The notes beneath the pieces are model-generated. The model was not told the DNA's origin. It saw only the letters and a list, made by a program, of their open reading frames with translations, and searched no databases. The position numbers were made by a program, and so were the translations under genes. Of a DNA stretch of 64,000 bases, positions 48,689 through 58,930 are shown one piece after another; the stretch's first letter is position 1, and every line of letters starts with the position of its first letter. Origin of the DNA: Daphnia pulex (lineage: Eukaryota; Arthropoda; Branchiopoda; Diplostraca; Daphniidae); assembly GCF_021134715.1 (NCBI RefSeq), contig NC_060023.1:7936001-8000000 (forward strand), in the 5' to 3' direction.

Positions 48689-49490
48689 TCAAACATTTGC
48701 ATACGCTTCAATTGGAACCGGAACTGCAAATCCATCGGCAACCGTCTCTTTGTCGTTTCCTGTTGGCGGGTAAGGCGCACCAGCAGCAACAGCTTGGCCA
48801 GCTCCGCCGTATTGCATCACCCAAGTCTATGCGAAAACGGAAAATAATAAAATGTTATGGCAACATGATATTTTGGATTGTGCACAATTTTACCCCATCA
48901 GACATCTGCGGGGCACCGGCGTATTGGACGAACTGCGGGCCAGCAGCTCCGTATCCTGCGGGATAAACTGCGAATTGTTGGGGTGCAACACCCTGGCCAG
49001 CGACAACAGCAGGGACCTGAAAAGGAGCTGCGTAAGCGGCAGCCACGTTAGCTGAAGCGGGGGCGTACATGGCGTATGACGCAACTGGAGGTGGTTGAAG
49101 ATACATCGAGCTGGAATAGTCGACGGCCATTGGCTGTTGGCGTCCTTCCGCCATCACAGTTCCATCAGAAGATGTCATTGCGGGAGAGATGGGCAGAAGT
49201 CGGTCGGCAACTGCTGAGGTCGTGTCGTCAGACGCGTACATCGGAACGTAGACCTTCTTGGCTACCAGAATCACTTTACGTGAATTCGGTGCTGACGTCA
49301 CTGTGGCCGCTATGTCAGATTTGCCGGATTTGAGATTGAGGAACCATGCCTCCGAAACGCCGACCAACAAGCTCAAAACTGACAGGCTCACAATTACAGA
49401 CTAATAAGACAGATAATCAAACACAATGAAAAGAATTAATAAAATAAATCACAGCAGATTAACTTGATAAAAACGTGTTGATACCTTCAT
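48689..49490 (-). CDS. Secreted Ala/Pro/Tyr-rich structural protein, copy 2, 216 aa
   Basis: Exons 49490-49485, 49400-48894 and 48826-48689, with the same structure and phases as copy 1. The protein differs from copy 1 by a handful of substitutions and one extra residue (MAEGRQQP instead of TDGRQQP). The signal peptide, WFLNL start and Ala/Pro/Tyr-rich body are conserved. No disabling change is seen, so both copies should be functional. Its role is inferred as an extracellular or cuticle component. Confidence 0.82.
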
Positions 49491-49572
49491 TTTCAATAGA
49501 GTTGGAAGAGACAATAAGTTGTGCCGTGGAAGATAAAATGGGATCTGCGTACCTATTGTCACGTCACGTCGG

Positions 49573-49581
49573 CCTTTTATC
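49573..49581 (-). promoter_or_regulatory. Probable TATA box for the copy 2 Ala/Pro/Tyr-rich gene
   Basis: GATAAAAGG on the minus strand at the same distance from the ATG as in copy 1. Confidence 0.5.
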
Positions 49582-50283
49582 TCGTCTCATCGAATCCATA
49601 AATCACCTCGAGCTATTGGCGCTAATGAACTTTTCAAGGTAACATTCCTGTCTCGTTTTAAAAATGGAGGTGGAGACCAATTATTATTATAAAATTTCGA
49701 TTCGCTTTAAACAGATTAAAAAGTGGCGCGCACATTTGAACGGTCTGTAACCGCTATCTTTGTATACAGCCCATTTTTAGGCTGGGAAAATATAATGGCC
49801 ATTGAGTTCTGTACGAAGTAGCATCATTCTGTCATTTTTCTTTATTCCTGTATGTAGTAATTTCAAAGAATTAAATTTATCAGGAAGGAACAAAACCTCT
49901 TAATGTGGATTTGCGCTTGCATTTACGTTTACGTCATCCAAAATATAATTAAGAAACGAAAACGTTATTACAGAAGAAATTCCGTTTCCATCTATGAAAT
50001 TATAGTACAATCACTTCGTTACTTTCTAGTTGAAAAAATAATAAATCCATTTGGATTTTATCTTTCCGGAGAGAAAGGATTTTCATAAAACGATGTTTAT
50101 TTATCAGAATATCAAAGAAAAATAAATCCAACTGCCCCTCTGGATTGATAAGATGAAATTGGAACTTGTGCAAACGGGCAGTCACATCAGCCTCCGCAGA
50201 GACAATCTAAACAAATTTCCATTCGTTTGATCACGGTGTAAGCTAATTGATCAAAACATTACCATTCATATCAAATTAAAGTT
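49582..50283. other. Spacer between Ala/Pro gene and tRNA cluster, block 2
   Basis: The first roughly 300 bases match block 1, after which the sequence diverges. No coding frame is supported. Confidence 0.5.
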
Positions 50284-50406
50284 TGCCTCCTGAGAGGATT
50301 GAACTTTCGGCCTTTGATTTTCTATATTTGTTCTTTTTCTTCATAAATGTTAGATCATAAATGTTAGACGTACGAGACCAACGCTCTACCACTGAGCTAA
50401 GGGGGC
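50284..50406 (-). tRNA. tRNA-Thr (CGT)-like, probably decaying
   Basis: The D arm and anticodon CGT are intact. The acceptor stem has a C-A mismatch (GCCCCCT against AGGAGGC) and the T stem reads GAAAG against CTCTC with an A-C mismatch. The intron is longer (about 51 nt) and contains a small internal duplication of ATAAATGTTAGA. It may be a pseudogene. Confidence 0.6.
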
Positions 50407-50662
50407 ACAAATAGTGCTCAAATAGGCTATTTTTTAAATAATAATATTTGTCTGGAAGCGTGACTTGGAAAAGATTTTAGATCACTGGAAGCTCATCCGC
50501 GTTGCGCAAAATTTAGATAATTAAAGTGTTATCTGCGATTCACACGGATGAATTCATTACGTTTAGATACTCACTCAGTATTCTCAAATTTACCGACATT
50601 CCGCTATTCATCAATGAAGTAGAGGTTTTAATAAATTATTGTATTGTTCATAGTGTCATTAC

Positions 50663-50770
50663 TGCCTCCTAAGAGGATTGAACTCTCGTCCTTTGGTTTG
50701 CTATCTTGCACTTAAGTTATACTTTTAAATTTAATACGAGACCAACGCTCTACCACTGAGCTAAGGAGGC
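50663..50770 (-). tRNA. tRNA-Thr (CGT), intron-containing
   Basis: The acceptor stem GCCTCCT/AGGAGGC is perfect, the D arm is standard, the anticodon is CGT and the intron is about 36 nt. One T-stem pair is a wobble (GAGAG against CTCTT). Confidence 0.82.
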
Positions 50771-50915
50771 ATATATTTAATAAGTTATTATAGTGTTTAT
50801 TTTGTTTTATTAAAGCGTGAAGTGGAAACCATTAAAGATTACTGGAAGCTTCCATTCCTTATGTCCAATTCAGTCGAATGTTTCTCGACACGCATTTATA
50901 ATTTTCATGTGTATC

Positions 50916-51024
50916 TGCCTCCTGAGAGGATTGATCTCTCGGCCTTTGGTTAGCTACATTCAATTATTAATCATCTCTTTAACTGACGTACAAGACCAAC
51001 GCTCTACCACTGAGCTAAAGAGGC
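50916..51024 (-). tRNA. tRNA-Thr (TGT), intron-containing, altered T loop
   Basis: Same backbone as its neighbours, but the loop reads CTTGTA, giving anticodon TGT. It differs from CGT by one base at the wobble position. The T loop starts ATC instead of TTC, which changes the B-box promoter. The intron is about 37 nt. Activity is uncertain. Confidence 0.72.
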
Positions 51025-51551
51025 ACACAACAAATTTATACCGAACGTTAAAGACTGGAATATTTACATGCTGTTTCTGAAAGAAACAATAAGTTGCTCA
51101 TAATCAATCTTTATGAAAATGAAACGAGAGAAATAAAAACTAAAAGAACTCCATTTCAACTAACAACTTTTTAATGCTAAACCGAGAGACCGATGCTAGC
51201 TCTTAGTCATGTTTCCGACTTAACGCAACTTACGACATACCAAATTACCAAGATTCGAAAATCTTCCGCAGCCATTAGTCTTCAAACTTCAAAGGGATAA
51301 AATAGTTCTACTGAAAAATAAGATTCTTTCTCGAACAAAAAATGTTACCTCAATTCAATTAGAGAGGACTGCGAAAGTGAATGGTATTCGTTTGCACCTG
51401 ACACCCAAATACAATGAAAAAGTAATATTTGCAAGACTTGGTTCCGTTCGTGACCCAATTGGAAAAGAAGAAACCACATATTCGAACACACCCAGACCCC
51501 TCCCAAACGGATCATTTTTTCTCCCTTCACCCGTTCCCATTCACACCCAAC
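51025..51551. other. Upstream region of cuticle gene, block 2
   Basis: No coding frame. The last 250 bases match the region upstream of cuticle gene A. Confidence 0.5.
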
Positions 51552-51589
51552 TATAAAAGCCCAGATAGAGAATATGAAAAGTATCAGTT
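51552..51589 (+). promoter_or_regulatory. TATA box and initiator of cuticle gene B
   Basis: TATAAAAG at 51552-51559 and TCAGTT at 51584-51589, as in copy A. Confidence 0.75.
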
Positions 51590-51614
51590 GTTCTACAAAT
51601 CAACCGAATTCAAC

Positions 51615-52437
51615 ATGAAGCTGGTAAGGAGACGACAAAATCACACCAATGGCATTTAATCAGTCAACAGCCGTCGAATTCATTTGTGCTTTAATTGCCT
51701 CAGACTTGGACTAAACTCAGTGAAATATTATTTTCTAGTTTGTTATCGCCACTGTTTTGGCCGTCGCTGCCGCTGCCCCTTCCAGCTACAAGCCGGAATA
51801 CAAAGCCCCAGCCTACGCTGCCCCCGCCTACGCTGCCCCCGCCTACGCTGCCCCAAGCTACTCTGCTCCGGCTTACGCTGCCCCGGCCTACGCTGCCCCG
51901 GCCTACGCTGCCCCGGCCTACGCCAAGGATAACAAATACGCCGGCATCACCATCACCAGCCAATCTGATGAGCGCAATCTCGACGGCAGCAGCCAGTGGA
52001 GGTAAAAGTCGACGAAATACTATTTCTACATTATACTAGTAGTTAATAATCGATATGGATTTAATTGGTTAATTATTTTCTTGTATAACTTGTGCAGCTA
52101 CGCCCAGTCTGACTACACGACCCGCGAGGAATCGCAGGTTCAGAAGAAGATGCAAGGCGTCGCCTACGACTCTTACGGCAAAGCAACTTACGAGGATGTG
52201 ATGGGAAACACCAACAAGGGATCTTCTTACTGGGTTTCCCCCGAAGGCGAGAAATTCACTTTGACCTGGGTCGCTGATGAGCAGGGATTCAAACCCAAGG
52301 GCGACCACTTGCCCGTCGCTCCCGTCCACGTCTACGAACTCCCCGTCGCTCCCGTCCATGAATACGAACTCCCAGTTGCTCCCGCTCTCCCCTACAAACG
52401 CACCGGACTCGGTTATTCCGGCAACAGTTATTATTAA
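51615..52437 (+). CDS. RR-type cuticle protein (chitin_bind_4), copy B, 203 aa
   Basis: Exons 51615-51623, 51739-52001 and 52098-52437. The structure is identical to copy A, but exon 2 is 30 bases longer, adding ten residues (two more YAAPA units). The last exon encodes the same protein sequence as copy A with at most a base or two of silent difference. It carries the same RR domain ending ADEQGFKPKGDHLP. The AATAAA signal is at 52526-52531. Both copies appear functional. Confidence 0.94.
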
Positions 52438-53257
52438 ATTATAATAAATTATATTGGACCAATGAATGATTGAATGATGTCATATTTGATGTTTTCTTTG
52501 CGTTAACGTTGAGTATGATTGTATAAATAAAAATAATTTACCTTTAATTAACCGAGTTAAAAATTTACTTTTCTCTTAGCCTATACTTATCCGAGAACGT
52601 TGTGATAATCACCACCTTTTTATAGTCAATTTTAAGCTTTTATTTAAGGATCACACGATTCAATATCTATATTTTTCAACTCTATATTTTTTCGTATTTA
52701 TTTAATATGAAATATTTCATTTCTTGGAGTAGTTTCGTATTTTCCCGAATAGCTTTGACTATAACTGAGCATAAATTGACTATAGCGCTGAAAAGACGCA
52801 ATCTGACGCAGTCTGACGCAATCCTGCATTTCAATGAGATTCGATAAATACATTTTTAATTCATAGCGGTGGCGACGGAAAACTAAGGGCCAGTATTGGC
52901 AACTAGAATTCCTATACGGAAAATTGGCCATTTTTACCTGAACTAACAACACTATTATAACGAATTGAGAAAACGATGCAAAAGAGATTTGGGATAAATA
53001 AAACTCGGAATCGATGACGTATTGTTTTCGTAAAACGGCGAACAGACGTTGAAGAGGAGGGGCTAAGAAAAGATAAGAAAACGAATACGACATTGATGCG
53101 AAAGGGGAGAGCAGAAAGAGAGGGGGTCGATCCAGGAAAGATGTGCGGCTTGTGCCGGCCAATATCTCGGAATTGATTGATTTTTTTTTTGTGCTTCTCG
53201 ATGAGTTGTGCTGATTGAGTTGTTTATCTTGGTTACATTGAAACAAAAAAGTATAGG
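52438..53257. other. Intergenic: cuticle gene B 3' UTR and LRR gene upstream region
   Basis: Block 2 similarity ends near 52,560. A 182-codon minus-strand frame at 52698-53246 has no recognised domain and overlaps the presumed promoter of the LRR gene; it is treated as spurious. Confidence 0.5.
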
Positions 53258-54921
53258 ATGCCTAAAGTGAAGCCGGTCGTTTCACTTTCCTCACAGTGTA
53301 TTAACCGTATTAAAAGCAGTTTAAAAATGTTTGAAATTCCCCTCGATGTTAATCTTATAGCAACATGGAGGGGTAGTCCATGGGACCGAAAAAGAAAAAG
53401 GACTGGCAGCGAGTCCGACATCAATCATTTTCAAACAATGCGTAAGTTGCGAATTATTTTCATTTTGTAAACCTAATTGAATTTTTTCTTTAAAAATTTC
53501 GTATGTACTGTAAATTATACGAAATAGCCGTCGTTCTGTTGGAGGCTATCATCCAGTCTCTTTGTAGTCGCAAATATACGATGGACTTGAAATATTTCAA
53601 CATCAGATTTCTCATTTCAACCGAGCTTCAAAAGTTAAATGCTCCCAGTTACCCGTATGACTATGAACAATTCTCAAATTTCTTCCCCAAACTTGAAAAA
53701 CTGCAAGTATTAGTCTTGTGTTATTCTAAAATTGACGATTCTTGTTTAAAAATCATAGGGACTTGGTGTAAAAACTTGAGGTAGGCTATATGCAATATTT
53801 TTCCTTATTTTTCGATTTTTCCAATGAATAATTGTGTTTTCCAAAATAGGATATTGGATGTAAATGAATGTGATAAGTTGACGGATACTGGCCTTGAATG
53901 GTTAGTTCCGAAAACAGCCGAGCTGAGCAAGACCCTCCAGGAATTGTTGGTGACCTGCCCTGTTGTAACCAAAAAAGGAATAATAATGGCTCTGCAGAAT
54001 TGCCCGGCTCTGCGGGTCGTCGAGAATGACCACATCTTTGATGTCTTAGTGGAAGTGGCTCAGCAGTCAGCGGAGTTAGCTCACACTAATTTCGCCCGTC
54101 TACTCCTTTGCCCAGTTGGGGAATATTCAAGCGGCCAGCTGGGGTTAGTCGTGCGATATTGCCCTTCGCTTTTCTCTGTCACTATTTCTGTTAAAGAAGG
54201 ATTGACAGATATTGATCTGTTTTGCCTAACGAGTTTGAAGAACCTACAGATACTCAAATTCCCATGCTCAGGTGAAGAGGATGAAGAGTATGATGAGGAT
54301 GAAGAGGATAATGACGAAATTACCTTTGACTTGGGCTTGGTTCCCGTACTGAAAGTAATCGGAAGTTCATTACAAGTTCTCGACCTATCGTACTTTGAAT
54401 TCGTTGACATTTGGACCCTCGTCAAGTTTTGCCCCAATTTAATATCCTTGACATTCGACAATCAATGCCACAGTTTAAGTGCCTTGTCTGAAAACGAAAT
54501 AATTCAACTGCGCAATGAAAAAGGGCAAGTTTACTTTCGACATCTTAAGGATCTCGTCTGCGGCTTCAACCTTTCACATGACATTCTATTTGATTTGTTA
54601 TCTTGTCCTTTACTAGAGAGCGTTTACATAGAATATGGTGACGCGCTCACTGACGATTTGTTACAACAAGTCATAGCGAATGGCTTCCTGAAAAATCTTA
54701 AGTTACTAAGTTTAGAATCCTGTGATTTAGTGACAAAGGAGGGATTAGATCCATTAGTGATAAATGACAATAATCTTGAACAAATTATTTTCCAATTTTG
54801 TGAAAAGATAACCAAACAAAATGTTTGGGATTGGCTCAACTTTGCTCGTCGTAAAAATTGGAAGCTGCGTTTAGAATTCCAGAATGTTGATACTAAAATT
54901 AAGGTTTTCTATGAAACGTAA
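53258..54921 (+). CDS. Leucine-rich-repeat protein, 502 aa
   Basis: Exons 53258-53441, 53528-53780 and 53850-54921 join with agreeing phases (C|CC, AG|G) and end at TAA. The product has irregular leucine-rich repeats of the cysteine-containing type (LRR_CC), for example LRILDVNECDKLTDTGLEWL and LKLLSLESCDLVTKEGLDPL, over most of its length. An acidic insert (EEDEEYDEDEEDNDE) lies near residue 285. The basic N-terminal region (DRKRKRT) precedes the repeats. The repeat type is usual in F-box adaptors of SCF ubiquitin ligases, but I do not see a clear F-box. The first intron's acceptor (AAATAG at 53527) has a weak pyrimidine tract, so that junction is less certain. Substrate and role are unknown. 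Confidence 0.75.
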
Positions 54922-57070
54922 ATTAATAGCCTGTAGGCCCACTAAAAAAAATACACACAACGCACTTATTTTATTTTTGGTGTAGATACCGACCTCCAAT
55001 TGCTATTGTTCTATCGAACTGTTTCGTTGTTTTCCGTTGAAAATAAAGTTGATATGAAAACATTTTTACCGGTACTTGTTGTCCTCTTGACTCTCTCGAA
55101 TTCATTTTTGCGTCATAATGTATATAGTGCCTTATATGCGAAAACCGGTTATGTGGGTAATTCAATCTGCTGAGGCATAATTCCATGAACCATATTTCAC
55201 CTTATTGACTCGTTCCCTCACTCCTTTGGGCATAGCTTACCGACGATCAACCCTTAAAGATAGAGAATTCAAAATTTAAAAAAAAAAAAAACCTTTTGGT
55301 CTGGGGATTCCACAGCTTGATGAGTTTAGCAAAATTTTAAAAATTCTGATAGTCTAGGCACATCTAGACTCTCGTACGGAAACAGTTATGGAGGTGCTAT
55401 CTTACCTAATCTTACGAAGAATTAAGAATTGAAAACTCAAATCTCAAGAACTCCCCTCTCTAATAAAAAAAAAAAAAAAAAACGCTCCACTCGCCGAGTT
55501 ACGCTGAACGCGAAGAGCAAATATAACTGCCGACGGTGTAAACCGCCAAACAAAAATTTTCAATGACGAAGACGCAGGACAAGGCCGATGTTGCCGATCC
55601 GCTCATGTAAGCCATTGAAACATCCTCGACGTAATAAAAGATGTGGATTTAGCTGACTTGACTGGATCAACAACACCATCGAGAAACAGAAGGTGCGATA
55701 GAGATGACTGGACAGCCGACAGTCAGAGACTTCCAGTGACTTCCAGTGGATTGGAATTAGGCACAATGGCACATGCACCTTGTTAGAGGTTCAAGACTCT
55801 AGAGGATTTTCCGGCGTTCGGATGTGATCCTAATGTCTGATGGTTTGAACTCATTTAATCGAATTGGCTGAACATTGACGAGGCCATAGTGAGACATCTC
55901 TTTTCTATCACGGTTGTTGCTTTCCAACTAGCCAAATTATCACTTGTATATTTCCTTCATCTTGTTCTTACAAATTATTAATCAAATGATGGCAATTGAC
56001 TGAATGGACAGCTGAGTACCGTACTCAGCATTATTAAGTGCATTTTGTCCTCTATTAAGGATTGATATTTTGCAAGCGCACACTTGATGCCATCAGTGTA
56101 CCTTATAAACGTATACAAAAGAGAAGCTCGATTAGTCATTGAAACGGCGACATTAGTGATCCAATAATTTTCTAAATGTGTTGAAGCGCACAACGACAGA
56201 AAATGTCGCTATTGCTATAATAAAATCAATACTCTACATAGTGCGACGTAAGCTACCTTCCACGAAATGACGAAACCCATCACAACAAGCGGTCACAATA
56301 ACAAGTTTATCTAATGGAAACTCCTTTTATTTCGTGCCCTTACATTTGTTGTTGCTCGAATCCTTGAAAGGATAAATTGACGATGAAATCTAAAACATGT
56401 TGTATACCGTACCGCTTTTTAAAGAAAACATTTTTGTTTTTTACTTTTTCAGAGAAAAGTCAGAAAACATATTTTATTCGCCTTTTCTATTTCCCGTGTA
56501 TGATTACTAAGAATCATAAGCTAACTATTGATAATGCTAAACATAAAAACACATAAGATTTTTGTGTCGTTTTGGTTGAAGATATTTTATTGAGACATTC
56601 ATTCAAATCAACAGGCCCACACAGACCAACCACAGACCAAGGCCAGATTTCGGTCACGTGGTTGTTTTTCTCTCTAAGCTCCGCCTTTTCCCATTTCCTT
56701 TCAGGGAGACTTTTTAGGTCTACGGGAACCCTGTTCTAAAGCCTTAGCCTCACTGCCTCAGGGACCAGAAACTTATGAACATTTGACGGCAAGGTCTTAT
56801 TCGTCCTTATCCCTCTAGGCTTCCAATCAAATCTTGCCGAAAAAAGGACTAACGTTAGCACTACGTAGTTTCGGACCGTTTCAAACTAGCAGTTAAAGGC
56901 TTGCATTGTCTTCATCATTATCAGTCAACAGGAAATCGAAAGCTCCTCATCTAACATGTAAGTCACAAATTTTGTTGAATTTCAGTGCCTTTCTATAAGT
57001 TTCTAGTGATTGGATTTAGTAGTGCATCAGTTATGTTACTGATTAGTTTTGAATTATTTCAGAGTCACAG
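54922..57070. other. Intergenic, repeats and 5' untranslated exon of the BTB gene
   Basis: A-runs at about 55281-55293 and 55464-55483. The stretch 56,250-56,620 is one copy of a dispersed repeat. A probable 5' UTR intron of the BTB gene runs from the GT donor at about 56957 to the acceptor at about 57061. No protein-like frame is seen. Confidence 0.5.
56250..56620. repeat. Dispersed repeat, copy 1
   Basis: About 350 bases closely match 61,855-62,205 in the same orientation, including ATGTTGTATACCGTACCGCT and TTGAAGATATTTTATTGAGA. Small indels separate the copies. It is likely part of a mobile element. Confidence 0.8.
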
Positions 57071-58012
57071 ATGGCTTCAATGCAAAAAATAAGAGAAGGA
57101 ATTTTCAAGATTTCTTGGAAGAGTCCACAACAAAGTTATAATAATAAACATGTGGAAGAAAATTGGCCAGAAATCGCTGAATCGTTAACACTCGAGTCGT
57201 ATAAGAACGATTTTAGAAAAGAAATTGTTCTTAAGATTGAAATTGTATTTGCTCCAGAAAAAAAGCCCAAAAATCTGGACAGTGTTATCATTTTGGCCAG
57301 CAAAGATGGTGTGAACCAAACAATGAAGTTGAAAAATTCAAAATGGGAAGCTACCTTCAGTAACGAACAAGCACAACGATGTTGCGGCAAAAGTGCATTT
57401 TACTTTGAATTGGTAATTGATTTAAAATCTGATTCCATTGCGAAAAAAGAATCGAAGCATGTCCTCGATAATCTTTGGATTGAAAAGACGCTGGCTGACG
57501 TAACATTCAAGTTTGAGGAAAAAGTCATCAAAGCTCACAGCGCAATTGTTGCCTCCGGAAGTCCCGTATTTTGCGCCATGTTCCAAAATGACTTCAAAGA
57601 AAAGATAGAAAGAACTGTGGAAATCAAAGATATCCAGCCGAACGTTTTCGATCATCTTCTTCGCTACATCTACACGGGGGACGCTGACCTGGACAACGTA
57701 GATGTTCCTGGACTGCTGGTGGCTTCCGATAAATACGGAATGGGTTCATTGAAAGAAGAGTGTTTATTGCGTCTCTCACAAACTGTCAACGTTGAAAATG
57801 CCGTCCAAAATCTTGTCTTAGCTCGCCTTCACAATTCAACCAGTCTGCACCAATCTACGTTGGATTTCATGTCGGAGAATTCGAAAACTATTTGCTGCCG
57901 AAAAGACTGGATTGAGCTGATCCAAAATCATCCGGACCTTAGCTTTGTGGCAATGCAGATGATGTTGATGGGCCGTGCTGTTGATGGAAAGTACAACAAC
58001 ATTTGGTCTTAA
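57071..58012 (+). CDS. BTB/POZ domain protein, SPOP/TD-POZ-like, 313 aa
   Basis: A single coding exon follows a 5' UTR intron. The BTB fold lies at about residues 133-235: LADVTFKFEEKVIKAHSAIV, SPVFCAMFQNDFKE, then DIQPNVFDHLLRYIYTGD. A BACK-like helical end (VENAVQNLVLARLHNSTSLH) follows. The first 125 residues occupy the place of a MATH domain but are too diverged to assign. SPOP-type proteins are substrate adaptors of Cullin-3 ubiquitin ligases. A role as such an adaptor is inferred; the target is unknown. The ATG at 57071 is the first after the acceptor. The gene looks intact. Relatives are numerous in Daphnia genomes, and a broken one lies next door. Confidence 0.85.
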   Translation: MASMQKIREGIFKISWKSPQQSYNNKHVEENWPEIAESLTLESYKNDFRKEIVLKIEIVFAPEKKPKNLDSVIILASKDGVNQTMKLKNSKWEATFSNEQAQRCCGKSAFYFELVIDLKSDSIAKKESKHVLDNLWIEKTLADVTFKFEEKVIKAHSAIVASGSPVFCAMFQNDFKEKIERTVEIKDIQPNVFDHLLRYIYTGDADLDNVDVPGLLVASDKYGMGSLKEECLLRLSQTVNVENAVQNLVLARLHNSTSLHQSTLDFMSENSKTICCRKDWIELIQNHPDLSFVAMQMMLMGRAVDGKYNNIWS

Positions 58013-58339
58013 CAGGTTCCTTCATTGATGCACGTTTTATGTTTCGTGTAATGTAATACGAACGAGTGACACAGAAATTGGATTCCAGAAATACAGAAAT
58101 TTTGATTCTCTTTTTCTAGCTTGAAATTTCGTTTGTTCAAACCAATTCCCAAGTTATAGATAAACCTTTTAAGGGTTATGAATTTTTTTTGTACATTATT
58201 GAGTTTCTTGTTATATATATGATGATAGGCATAGGATTAGTAAAATGTACAAATTTTTAAAAATAACAGTAGGCGGAACCATGTGTTTCGGCCATACACA
58301 CTCAGTCCCAGATGATTCTTTGTTAATTCTTCACATTCA

Positions 58340-58900
58340 TCCAATGCTCAAGTATTATTGCCAATAATCAGGATCACGCAGTAGTCAAGAGCCGCATCTT
58401 GAAACTTACGAATCGAATTCAAGTTCGCGCAGATCAGTAAGTCAATAGAGTTGTTCACGCGGATGTGATTGAAAAGAAAGCGGATGCACTCTTCCTTTTT
58501 TCAATCCGAGCTGTCATATGTAGTTGTTGGCTGCCACAATCCATTTAAATAGCGACCGGACATTTTCTTCGGTTAGTGTACTATACTTATCCGGCCCAAA
58601 TAAATTTAATGAAGCAATTGCTTGAAAATCTCTGGCTGGATATCTTGGATGGTGACTTCTCCCGTCTTATATCGTCTTATATATAGACTCTTTGACCCCC
58701 GGTCTAACAAGGATGATGATGGACTCCAATAACTTGCTGATTGGTTTCCTATCAAATAGAATTGGGTGTCGCAGTTTCTTTGTTGGACACACATAGACTA
58801 CATCTTTCAAGTGCGTGAGAGCTTTAATCTCTCGCCGAGGTTGAAAGGGTTGAACTTTATCCAGATTCGACAAGTCAACACTGGCTGATTCCAGATTCCA
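58340..58900 (-). pseudogene. Broken BTB/POZ gene copy
   Basis: The minus strand reads KTGEVTIQDIQPEIFKQLLH then TAA (58606-58608), where functional relatives continue YIYTG. Downstream, the other frames give VRSLFKWIVAANN-like and CANLNSIRKFQDAALDYCV pieces of the BTB/BACK region. Upstream pieces (58680-58890) are in shifted frames. Stops and frameshifts show loss of function. The motif EVTIQDIQPEIF parallels VEIKDIQPNVF of the intact gene at 57.1-58.0 kb. Confidence 0.75.
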
Positions 58901-58910
58901 TCCGAAACTT

Positions 58911-58930
58911 GGGGGGGGGGGGGGGGGGGG
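58911..58930 (+). repeat. Run of 20 G
   Basis: Uninterrupted poly-G, prone to length error or to G-quadruplex formation. Confidence 0.9.

Larger units (their letters stand above)
44280..52560. repeat. Tandem segmental duplication, two blocks of about 4 kb
   Basis: Block 1 (about 44,280-48,240) and block 2 (about 48,490-52,560) share gene order and orientation: a minus-strand Ala/Pro/Tyr-rich secreted protein, minus-strand tRNA-Thr genes and a plus-strand RR cuticle gene. Similarity extends through promoters, introns and 3' flanks. Block 2 has three tRNA genes against two, a longer YAAPA repeat and no coiled-coil fragment. Confidence 0.92.

Noticed and set aside
52698-53246. 182-codon minus-strand frame upstream of the LRR gene
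   Set aside because: No domain, irregular composition, and it covers the presumed promoter of the LRR gene.
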